64,000 nt of DNA. It comes from Larkinella terrae (GTDB lineage: Bacteria; Bacteroidota; Bacteroidia; Cytophagales; Spirosomataceae). Below are positions 43,463 through 50,809 of the stretch, in pieces (the first letter of the stretch is position 1; each line of letters begins with the position of its first letter). Below the pieces are notes generated by a model. It was not told the DNA's origin, searched no databases, and saw nothing but the letters and a program-made list of their open reading frames with translations. The stretch covers positions 1 to 64,000 of the forward strand of contig NZ_WJXZ01000007.1 in assembly GCF_009668025.1 (NCBI RefSeq), given 5' to 3'. A program made the translations under genes and the position numbers.

Positions 43463-44542
43463 ATGAAGCGCACTCCTTCTTCTTCCTCGTCGAAACAAAA
43501 CCGTCGGCGCTTCATGAAAGCGCAACTGGCCTTTGGTTTGGGCGCCCTTTCAACCGCCGGTAAGCTGTCGTTAGACGATGATTCGATGAGCAATCCACCG
43601 GTTTTATCCGCTGCCGACTTACTCAAACACTATCAGAGTTGCCTGGGCGGGCCCTTTCCGAAACCGTCGTCCCTGCTTCCCCAGCTCCGGGAAACGATTC
43701 GAAAAGACGGTTATCGCATTGAGTCGCTGACGTACGAAACGGAACCGAATAACCGGGTACCGGCCCTGTTATTGATTCCGGATTCGGCAACGGCCAGTCG
43801 CCCGGCACCGGGCATTGCGGTCTGGCATCAACATAACGGCGAGTACCACCTGGGCAAATCCGAACCGGCCGGGCTGGCCGGAAATCCCATGCACTACACC
43901 GCCGTGGCGCTGGTGCGCGAGGGCTACGTAGTGCTCTGCCCCGATGCGCTTTGTTTCGAGGAACGGCAGGACCCGACCGGAAAGCTGAAAAAAGGCGATT
44001 TTGAGCGGTTTGAGTTTCTGCGCGAAGTGGTGCGGGGCCGCAGCATGGCCTGGAAAAATGTGCTGGAAATGCGCCGGGCCATCGATTATTTGTCCGGTCG
44101 TCCGGAAGTAATCGCCAGTCAGCTAGGTTGTTACGGCCATTCGATGGGTTCCACGCATTCGTGGCTGGTGGGACCGCTGGAGCCCCGGCTGAAGTGCATT
44201 GTCGGCAACTGCTGCCTGCCGAGCTATGCCGCCATCGAACACGAACATTTGCTGCACTGCTTTCCCAACTTCGTGCCCGGCTGGCATCAGTTTGGCGATA
44301 CGCCCGACATCGCGGCCCTCATTGCTCCGCGCGCCCTGCACCTGAACTTTGGCGAGCAGGATTCCGGTTCGCCGATTGATTTTGTGCGCAAAAGTCTGCC
44401 CCGCATTGAGGCAGCGTATAAAAAGGCGGGTGCAGCGGGCAATTTTACCTCATTTATTGAAGCCGGGCAGGCCCACGTACTCTCCGAAGCAATGTGGCAG
44501 CGGGTGAAGGAAACTTTTGCGCGGCATCTGAAGTTCTCCTGA
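43463..44542 (+). CDS. Alpha/beta hydrolase, acetyl-esterase-like, Tat-exported
   Basis: A 359-residue hydrolase. The N-terminus has a twin-arginine motif NRRRFMKAQ followed by a hydrophobic stretch to about residue 35. The nucleophile elbow GCYGHSMGS is at about 225, the acid is probably in FGEQDSGSP and the His in EAGQAHVLS. The overall layout resembles the dienelactone hydrolase/acetylxylan esterase group (Abhydrolase 7 type). Substrate unknown. It is 20 bp upstream of the split YedE genes; a functional link is not obvious. Confidence 0.82.
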   Translation: MKRTPSSSSSKQNRRRFMKAQLAFGLGALSTAGKLSLDDDSMSNPPVLSAADLLKHYQSCLGGPFPKPSSLLPQLRETIRKDGYRIESLTYETEPNNRVPALLLIPDSATASRPAPGIAVWHQHNGEYHLGKSEPAGLAGNPMHYTAVALVREGYVVLCPDALCFEERQDPTGKLKKGDFERFEFLREVVRGRSMAWKNVLEMRRAIDYLSGRPEVIASQLGCYGHSMGSTHSWLVGPLEPRLKCIVGNCCLPSYAAIEHEHLLHCFPNFVPGWHQFGDTPDIAALIAPRALHLNFGEQDSGSPIDFVRKSLPRIEAAYKKAGAAGNFTSFIEAGQAHVLSEAMWQRVKETFARHLKFS

Positions 44543-44562
44543 TCGTAGCGAACACATAAACT

Positions 44563-45135
44563 ATGGATTTACTGGAATTAATCCGCAAACCCTGGCCGTG
44601 GTACGTGGCCGGGCCGTTGATTGGGCTCACAGTGCCCGCGTTGCTCCTGGTCGGCAACAAATCATTCGGTATTTCGTCGTCGCTCCGGCACATCTGTGCG
44701 GCCTGCGTCCCGGCCGGACTGCCGTTTTTTAAGTACAACTGGCGGGACGGGATCTGGAACCTGGTTTTTGTAACCGGAATTCTGATCGGCGGTTTTCTGA
44801 CGGTTCAGTTTCTGGATAATCCGAACGACATGGAGATTGCTCCCCAAACCGTTGCCGATCTCAAAGCGCTGGGCGTCAACAGCTTTTCGGGACTGATGCC
44901 GTCGGATATTTTCAGTGTCGCCAATTTGTTCAACCTGAAAGGCTTTATCTTTTTTGTCGTGGGCGGTTTTCTGGTGGGCTTCGGAACGCGCATGGCCGGA
45001 GGCTGCACATCGGGCCACTCCATCATGGGAATTTCCAACCTGCAAGGACCGTCGGTGGTGGCCACCTGCTGTTTTATGGCGGGCGGTTTTGCCATGACAC
45101 ACCTGTTTTTACCTTACATCATGCAATTGTTCTAA
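44563..45135 (+). CDS. YeeE/YedE family transporter half 1
   Basis: A 190-residue membrane protein with about four or five helices. The family motif GGCTSGHSIMG (about 146-156), whose cysteine is thought to relay thiosulfate or persulfide sulfur, is intact. Its partner half is the next gene, 14 bp downstream. Such two-gene pairs together build the sulfur-compound channel that is a single chain in E. coli YeeE. No rhodanese or TusA-like gene is adjacent in the window. Confidence 0.88.
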   Translation: MDLLELIRKPWPWYVAGPLIGLTVPALLLVGNKSFGISSSLRHICAACVPAGLPFFKYNWRDGIWNLVFVTGILIGGFLTVQFLDNPNDMEIAPQTVADLKALGVNSFSGLMPSDIFSVANLFNLKGFIFFVVGGFLVGFGTRMAGGCTSGHSIMGISNLQGPSVVATCCFMAGGFAMTHLFLPYIMQLF

Positions 45136-45149
45136 ACCCGATTCCAACC

Positions 45150-45638
45150 ATGGAAACCAAATTTGTACCGGGGCCAACGATCGTCGAGGAAACCGGTAAT
45201 GACATGAAACGGCCGGAAGGGCTGGCCGGAAATCTGAAATACGGTATTCTTGGAATTCTGTTTGGGATCGTCTTTGTCAAAGCCGAAATCGTCTCCTGGT
45301 TCCGGATTCAGGAAATGTTCCGGCTGCAAAGTTTTCACATGTACGGCGTCATCGGCTCGGCCATCGCCGTGGCCATGCTGTCCGTCTGGATCATCAAACG
45401 GTTCAAAATCAAAACCATAGCGGGCGAAGACGTGGTGTTTCATACCAAAACGTTCCGACCCGGGCAGGTCTACGGCGGTTTGTTGTTCGGCCTGGGCTGG
45501 GCCCTGACCGGCGCTTGTCCCGGCCCGTTATTTGCCCAAATTGGGGCTGGTTACGTGGTCGTGATTGTAACGCTCCTGAGCGCCATTGCCGGAACCTGGG
45601 TTTACGGTTACTTCCGGGATAAACTGGCCCCGCGTTAA
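45150..45638 (+). CDS. YeeE/YedE family transporter half 2 (DUF6691 type)
   Basis: A 162-residue membrane protein with about four helices, complementing the previous gene. The matching cysteine motif is GACPGPLFAQIG (about 126-137). The N-terminal 30 residues are a polar cytoplasmic lead. Its TAA stop overlaps the stop of the convergent regulator gene (45635-45637), so the two 3' ends are interlocked without a terminator between them. Confidence 0.87.
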   Translation: METKFVPGPTIVEETGNDMKRPEGLAGNLKYGILGILFGIVFVKAEIVSWFRIQEMFRLQSFHMYGVIGSAIAVAMLSVWIIKRFKIKTIAGEDVVFHTKTFRPGQVYGGLLFGLGWALTGACPGPLFAQIGAGYVVVIVTLLSAIAGTWVYGYFRDKLAPR

Positions 45639-46624
45639 ACCACCGCGTTCTTGTTGTACCTCGCCCGGTATTCCAGGGGCGACAGGCCGGTAATTTTCCG
45701 GAATACTTCCCGAAACGCTTTCACATCCGAATAGCCCACCTCGTACATCACTTCGTTCACAATTTTGCGACTGGTTTCGAGGGCTTTCTTGGCCGACTCG
45801 ATTTTGACCCGTTGCGAATATTCGATGGGCGTATTTCCGGTGGCTTTGATAAACCGCCGGTCGAAGTTCCGGCGACCGACCGAAAACCGGGCTGACAAAT
45901 CTTCTACCGATATTTTTTCATCCAGTTTACTTTCAATGTACGACTGCGCCTGCATCACCATGTCATCGCCGTGTAACTTCTGGCCGTTGAAGATGGCGAA
46001 CGCCGACTGGCTGTTCCGGTCTATTTCGATCTGAAAGATTTTGGAGCAGTAAATGGCGGTTTGCCGGTCGTAGTATTTCTCCACGAGGTAGATCATCAGG
46101 TTCAGGAATGAATAGGCACCCCCGTTCGTATAAATGCCATTTTCGTCCGTAATCAGTTGATCGGCTTGCAGATGTACCCGGGGATACTGATTTCGGAACG
46201 TATCCGCAGCGGACCAGTGCGTCGAGCAGTTCTTCCCATCCAGCAAACCGGATGACGCCAGCAAAAAGGCCCCGGTACACATGCTGGCCAGTTCGGCTCC
46301 ATGTTTATACTGGTTTTTGATCCAGTCGATCAGCAGTTGATTTCCTTTCACGGCTTTTTGGTGGCTCCGGTCCAGCGAAGGAATAATGATGAGATCGGTT
46401 TTGGTAATTGCCGAAATGTGAACCTGGGCTTTCACGGTAAACAAACCGCCGTAAACTTCCGCCTTATCGGAAATTCCGGCCAGCGCGACGGTGAACAACT
46501 CCTTTTTGCCGGTTTCCTGCCAGTAGTCATTGGCGCGGGAAATGACCTCGTAAGCCCCAACAATACAGGCGATGGTGCTCAGGTTGCTCTGTCCGTCTGG
46601 AACGATGATCGTCAGATGTTTCAT
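45635..46624 (-). CDS. GlxA-type AraC regulator with DJ-1/PfpI domain
   Basis: A 329-residue regulator. Residues about 4-185 form a DJ-1/PfpI-like domain with the characteristic [18 protein letters not shown] nucleophile-elbow segment. Residues about 225-325 hold the AraC double helix-turn-helix ([36 protein letters not shown]). It is divergent from the SRPBCC gene at 46753 (128 bp between starts), a common pairing, and probably controls it. Confidence 0.92.
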   Translation of the reverse strand: MKHLTIIVPDGQSNLSTIACIVGAYEVISRANDYWQETGKKELFTVALAGISDKAEVYGGLFTVKAQVHISAITKTDLIIIPSLDRSHQKAVKGNQLLIDWIKNQYKHGAELASMCTGAFLLASSGLLDGKNCSTHWSAADTFRNQYPRVHLQADQLITDENGIYTNGGAYSFLNLMIYLVEKYYDRQTAIYCSKIFQIEIDRNSQSAFAIFNGQKLHGDDMVMQAQSYIESKLDEKISVEDLSARFSVGRRNFDRRFIKATGNTPIEYSQRVKIESAKKALETSRKIVNEVMYEVGYSDVKAFREVFRKITGLSPLEYRARYNKNAVV

Positions 46625-46752
46625 CGGCTTTTTTTCTCAAAGATAGAAATTCTATCGTGTCCAAATCAACCCATTACAAAGTCCATTTTACACCCTCTCG
46701 AAGTGCAATTCAGACAATACATTTGCAGCATAAACTTTACAACAAATCAACA

Positions 46753-47202
46753 ATGACAACATCCGATTTTACCAAAACCCTGCTGGTCGACCAAACGCCG
46801 GGCGAAGTTTTCAAGGCCATCAACGATGTTCGCGGCTGGTGGTCCGAAGATTTTGATGGCGATTCCCAAACGCTGAACGACGAATTTGCGGTCCGGTTCG
46901 GCGACGTCCATTATTCCCGCCAGAAACTGGTCGAGGTCGTCCCGGACCAGAAAATCGTCTGGCTGGTGACGGACAGCCGGTTGAATTTCCTGCAAGACAA
47001 AAGCGAGTGGACCGGCACCCACATCCGTTTTGACATTTCCGCCCTCGGTGACCAAACGCAAATCCGCTTCACGCATCTCGGCCTGGTGCCCGAAATTGAA
47101 TGCTTCAACGATTGTTCCAGCGGCTGGCGGTTTTACCTGGGAAGTCTATTGAACCGGATCACAACCGGGATTGGACAGCCGAATCTGGTGAGTCAAGCCT
47201 GA
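46753..47202 (+). CDS. SRPBCC domain protein (AHSA1-like)
   Basis: A 149-residue helix-grip protein. Motifs typical of the START-like/AHSA1 family: [53 protein letters not shown] and [16 protein letters not shown]. These domains bind hydrophobic ligands or act as stress-related co-chaperones. The ATG at 46753 starts the domain; a GTG 96 bp upstream would add a non-conserved lead and is rejected. It is a duplicate of the N-terminal half of the gene at 47509. Confidence 0.87.
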   Translation: MTTSDFTKTLLVDQTPGEVFKAINDVRGWWSEDFDGDSQTLNDEFAVRFGDVHYSRQKLVEVVPDQKIVWLVTDSRLNFLQDKSEWTGTHIRFDISALGDQTQIRFTHLGLVPEIECFNDCSSGWRFYLGSLLNRITTGIGQPNLVSQA

Positions 47203-47276
47203 TTTTCGGATTCATTAATTAAAATGGATCTTTTATTTTTTATTGTAAAATATTGATTATGAGATGAATTGTCGGG

Positions 47277-47440
47277 CGGCCGCGTAGCGGTCAAATGTTT
47301 GTAGGAGAAATAGATGCCAATTTGTGGCCCCGCGTGCCGTCAGGTACGCAACTATTTCACACTCTTCGATTGCGTACCTGACGGCACGCGTGCGAATTTT
47401 GATAGCTACTTTACTACAAACATACCGTGCCTCTGGCACG
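47277..47440. repeat. Composite palindromic repeat between SRPBCC genes
   Basis: A perfect 21-bp inverted repeat has arms 47331-47351 and 47370-47390 (core CGTGCCGTCAGGTACGCAA) and an 18-base loop. Imperfect pairing extends outward to TTTGTAG (about 47298) and CTACAAA (about 47420). Short hairpins flank it on both sides: CCGCGTAGCGG at 47280-47290 and CGTGCCTCTGGCACG at 47426-47440. It looks like a MITE-like or REP-like insertion in the gap between the duplicated genes. Confidence 0.8.
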
Positions 47441-47508
47441 TAATTGAATCATAATACTTTCTATTTACAACTACACTAAAAGGGAAATATTTCTAAACAA
47501 CGCATACC

Positions 47509-48315
47509 ATGAACAATCAAAGTTTCACAACCACCCTGACCGTCGACCAGTCTCCGAAAGCTGTTTTTGATGCCATCACGAACGTTCGCGGCTGGTGGTC
47601 CGAAGAAATTGTGGGCAATGCCGCAAATCTCAACGATGAATTTTTGTACCAGTATCAGGACGTTCATCGCTGCAAAATGAAGGTAATCGAAGTCGTTCCG
47701 GAGAAAAAAGCCGTCTGGCAGGTGCTGGACAATTATTTTAGTTTTACGGAAGACAAAAGCGAGTGGATCGGGACGAAAGTCATCTTTGAAATCTCGGAAC
47801 AGGATCACAAAACGCAGCTCCGCTTTACGCACGAAGGCCTGGTGCCCGACTACGAATGCTACAACGCGTGTGTACACGGCTGGACGCAATACATTGACCG
47901 CAGCCTGTTCAGCCTGATTACCACCGGGAAAGGGCAGCCCAACAGCAGCAAAACCGCTTACACCGTCCACGAAGTGGCCGCCCGATTCCACGAACTGGCT
48001 CAGCAGGAAAAGTGGTTTGAGATTCAGGACGAGCTTTTTGCGAATGATGTCAGGAGCCTGGAACCGGCCCATTCGCCGTATTTTGAGAGCACGGCGGGTA
48101 AAGTTCCCGTTCGGCAGAAAGGCGAGGATTGGGTGAAACGGGTTGAGGCCGGTCATCGGATGCACACCACCGCGCCCGTTGTGGGCGGCAATCATTTTGC
48201 GGTTGGACGGGAAGTCGATATCACGGTGCAGGGCCACGGCCGAATCCAGCTCAACGAAATCATGCTCTACGAAGTGAAAAACGGACAGATTATTTCCGAG
48301 CAATTCTTCTATTAG
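47509..48315 (+). CDS. SRPBCC-SnoaL fusion protein
   Basis: A 268-residue two-domain protein. Residues 1-145 are an SRPBCC domain clearly homologous to the protein at 46753 (VRGWWSEE, EDKSEWIGTK, LRFTHEGLVPDYECYN, LITTGKGQPN). Residues about 155-268 form a SnoaL/NTF2-like domain (VAARFHELAQQEKWFEIQDELF, ending VKNGQIISEQFFY). Both are small-molecule pockets; the combined function is unknown. Probably co-regulated with the first SRPBCC gene unless the intervening palindrome ends transcription. Confidence 0.85.
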   Translation: MNNQSFTTTLTVDQSPKAVFDAITNVRGWWSEEIVGNAANLNDEFLYQYQDVHRCKMKVIEVVPEKKAVWQVLDNYFSFTEDKSEWIGTKVIFEISEQDHKTQLRFTHEGLVPDYECYNACVHGWTQYIDRSLFSLITTGKGQPNSSKTAYTVHEVAARFHELAQQEKWFEIQDELFANDVRSLEPAHSPYFESTAGKVPVRQKGEDWVKRVEAGHRMHTTAPVVGGNHFAVGREVDITVQGHGRIQLNEIMLYEVKNGQIISEQFFY

Positions 48316-48339
48316 ACCCCATTCTCGTTTCGGGAATTC

Positions 48340-48380
48340 AACATACCCGGTTTTATTCGCGAATCGAACCGGGTATGTTT
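48340..48380 (+). terminator. Hairpin terminator after the SRPBCC-SnoaL gene
   Basis: AACATACCCGGTT (48340-48352) pairs with AACCGGGTATGTT (48367-48379), with a palindromic ATTCGCGAAT in the loop and a short T tail. Twenty-five bp past the stop. Confidence 0.65.
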
Positions 48381-48474
48381 GGACGGTTGGGCCGTCTTAC
48401 TAATAAAAACCGTTGGTCGGGGCAGTATCCGGCCCATCGATTGGGCTATTAGCTATTGACACGTAGCCAAACCA

Positions 48475-50691
48475 ATGCAATTCCTAAACCCTGCTTTTAC
48501 ACGTTTCTCAAAACGATTAGGCTTTTTTTGCCTGAGTTCTTTCCTGTTGATTACTACGGTTTTACGGGCGGAAACCGTCTTTTCGGTGCAATCCGGCGGT
48601 TACCGGTTTTCCTGGAATCTGGCGAAGGACTCGGCGGTTTTGACGAAAGAAAAACCGGCCGCTACGCTCTGGAAAGGCAGTTTATTGCCCGCTTTCTGGC
48701 TTCGGACCGCATCCGGCGAAAATCAGTACGTGAAGGCCACCATTTCCGACGCGGCCAGCCTGCGCGAAACCGGCGGTTTCGTTCAGCTGACGTTCGGGAC
48801 CATCGGTACGGGCGTGCTGGAACTCGCTTACAGTCAGAGTATTGTTCGAATCAGTAAGCTGACCGTAAACTGGAAAGGCGATGCGCCGAAGCTCATTTCG
48901 ATGCATTTCGGCACCTCGCCCCTGAAAACCGCCGAGAAAAACCGGTCGCCGAATCCGGAGCAACCGTTCTGGCCGGATTGGGAAGCCGCCGGGGTTTGCA
49001 TTCCGGGCGCGAAGGGAAACCCGATTCAGAGCTTTTTCCGGATGTGGGATTTTGGCCATGCCACCCTACCACTGGGAAGTTTCGGCCCGAGCCTGGGAAC
49101 GCCCTACGCGGCCGCCTATCCCCGCCCGATCTACAGTTGCGCGATGGGCAACGATTCCGGCTGGCTGGTGCTGGGCGCAGGATCGATTCCGGATGCGGCT
49201 ATGGTGTTCAAAATTCAGGCGTCCAACGGCAGTTTGCAGTATTTGTACCGGGAAGATCTGTGGAATAAACCGGCCGGATCGCAGCGCGTCTGGACGGAGC
49301 CTCTCCGAATCGCCTGGGCTGCAACGGCTTACGATGCCTGCGAAACGTATTTTAATTCCTTTGGTCCCTTCACGCCGGTTTCCGAAACCCACCAGCTCAA
49401 CGTCTGGAACACCTGGGGCGACTTCAAAAACCGGGACTTCGATCTGAAAGCCATCACCGACAAAGCCCTTGCTTTTAAAGCCGATGTACTCGCCATCGAC
49501 GATTCCTGGGAAAGTTCGCAGGGCAGCGGTTTGTGGTATAAAGAGCGGTTTCCGAACTATAAAACCGACCTGGATTATGCCCGTTCGAAAGGATTGAAAA
49601 CCGGCTATTGGCAGAACGTGATCTGGATTGATAAGCCGGAACAGTTCGGGCTGACGGCCGACGATCTGCTCTGCGGAGCCGACGGCCAGCCCGTCAAAAC
49701 GTCCTGGAACATGAACCCGCACGGCAGCGGAAATTACTGTCTCGACCCCAGCTCGGCCAATGCCGCTGCCTTGATTCGAAACCGTACGCAGCGGATTGTG
49801 AAGGAGTTAAAGCCGGATTTGTTGAAACTGGATTTCGGCTACGGCGTTCCGAGTCCGGACATGGCAACGGCCCGAAACCCGGCGTTTCGGGGTGAAAAAC
49901 TGGCGTACACGCTCATCAAACTGATTGCCGATGCCGCCCGCGAAATCAATCCGAACATCACGGTGCAGTATTATTCCATTCATCCGCTGTTTCGGGATAT
50001 TCAGAACCTGCTCGCGCTCGACGATCTGGGCGACGCCGGTGGGCGGGAAGCGGAAGGCCACGGCCAGTGGAGCATCTGGAGTTCGCTGGCGGGTCGGCAG
50101 GGCATGGCTATCATGGCGTCGAGCGGTTACGACTGGAATGCCGACGACGAAGTGCTGCTCAACACGGCGATTATCGGGTCGCAGGGGGCGGTTTTACCCC
50201 GAAAGCTGAATGACGGTTCGGCGGTTCCGGCCCGAAAAATCAGTCGCCGGGTGGCGCTGGCGCTCTGGCACCGGCGGTCGGTGGGCTGGACTCCGCTCTG
50301 GCTGAACAGTCAGAAAGGCGATTTCTTGCAGGAACCGAAGCCCAACTGCTGGGGGCGTCTGGAAAACGGCCGGTTAACGGCTCTCGCCCTGCGCGAAAGC
50401 CCGCTTCCTTTGGATCGATCACGCATTCAAAATATTCAGTTTCAGGGCCGCTGGGCGATTATTTCCCAGGACGAACAAAGTATTTTTGAAGCGAAAAAAG
50501 TGGCACTGGTTCCGTTCGACGGCGGTTTTGTGGAAATGCCGTTTGGGAAAGCCCCGTTGAAAGTGGTAGCGGTTTTCAACCAGGAAGAAAAACCGTTTAA
50601 ATTTTGGGAATGGAAAGCCGGGAAGATCCGAATCGATGCCCGAACGCTGCGTGACAATCCTTCTTTGAATGGATTTCTGGTTTATAAATGA
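48475..50691 (+). CDS. Alpha-galactosidase-like glycoside hydrolase (clan GH-D, GH36/27 type)
   Basis: A 738-residue exported enzyme (signal peptide about 12-33). An N-terminal beta-sandwich (to about 300) precedes a TIM barrel with VWNTWGDF, LAIDDSWE, KLDFGYG (probable nucleophile Asp453) and LALDDLGDAGGRE (acid/base among Asp516-Asp520), the arrangement of clan GH-D retaining galactosidases. Exact family and linkage cannot be fixed by reading. It is followed by a palindromic repeat and a GH2 gene, forming a degradation cluster with the rhamnosidase further on. Confidence 0.82.
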   Translation: MQFLNPAFTRFSKRLGFFCLSSFLLITTVLRAETVFSVQSGGYRFSWNLAKDSAVLTKEKPAATLWKGSLLPAFWLRTASGENQYVKATISDAASLRETGGFVQLTFGTIGTGVLELAYSQSIVRISKLTVNWKGDAPKLISMHFGTSPLKTAEKNRSPNPEQPFWPDWEAAGVCIPGAKGNPIQSFFRMWDFGHATLPLGSFGPSLGTPYAAAYPRPIYSCAMGNDSGWLVLGAGSIPDAAMVFKIQASNGSLQYLYREDLWNKPAGSQRVWTEPLRIAWAATAYDACETYFNSFGPFTPVSETHQLNVWNTWGDFKNRDFDLKAITDKALAFKADVLAIDDSWESSQGSGLWYKERFPNYKTDLDYARSKGLKTGYWQNVIWIDKPEQFGLTADDLLCGADGQPVKTSWNMNPHGSGNYCLDPSSANAAALIRNRTQRIVKELKPDLLKLDFGYGVPSPDMATARNPAFRGEKLAYTLIKLIADAAREINPNITVQYYSIHPLFRDIQNLLALDDLGDAGGREAEGHGQWSIWSSLAGRQGMAIMASSGYDWNADDEVLLNTAIIGSQGAVLPRKLNDGSAVPARKISRRVALALWHRRSVGWTPLWLNSQKGDFLQEPKPNCWGRLENGRLTALALRESPLPLDRSRIQNIQFQGRWAIISQDEQSIFEAKKVALVPFDGGFVEMPFGKAPLKVVAVFNQEEKPFKFWEWKAGKIRIDARTLRDNPSLNGFLVYK

Positions 50692-50700
50692 GAAAAGTAA

Positions 50701-50794
50701 GTTGTTTCGCAGCGTTAAGCGGAGAAAAGGAGAGTTTAACAGAGAAAAAACTCCGCTTAGCTCTGCGTACCTCCGCTTGGCTCCGCGAAACAAC
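50701..50794. repeat. Palindromic intergenic repeat, family B, copy 2
   Basis: Ends GTTGTTTCGC (50701-50710) and GCGAAACAAC (50785-50794) are inverted. The interior GTTAAGCGGAGAAAAGGAGAG is mirrored by CTCCGCTTAGCTCTGCG and related to the element at 39773. It fills the gap between the alpha-galactosidase-like and GH2 genes. Confidence 0.8.
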
Positions 50795-50809
50795 ATTTTT
50801 GCGAACAAC

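Noticed and set aside
47277-47440. CRISPR array or integron-like site
   Set aside because: Only one inverted pair with flanking hairpins; no regularly spaced direct repeats and no cas genes or integrase.
47476-48303. 275-codon minus-strand reading frame
   Set aside because: Mirror of the SRPBCC-SnoaL gene; the plus-strand product is homologous to the neighbouring gene, the minus-strand product to nothing seen.
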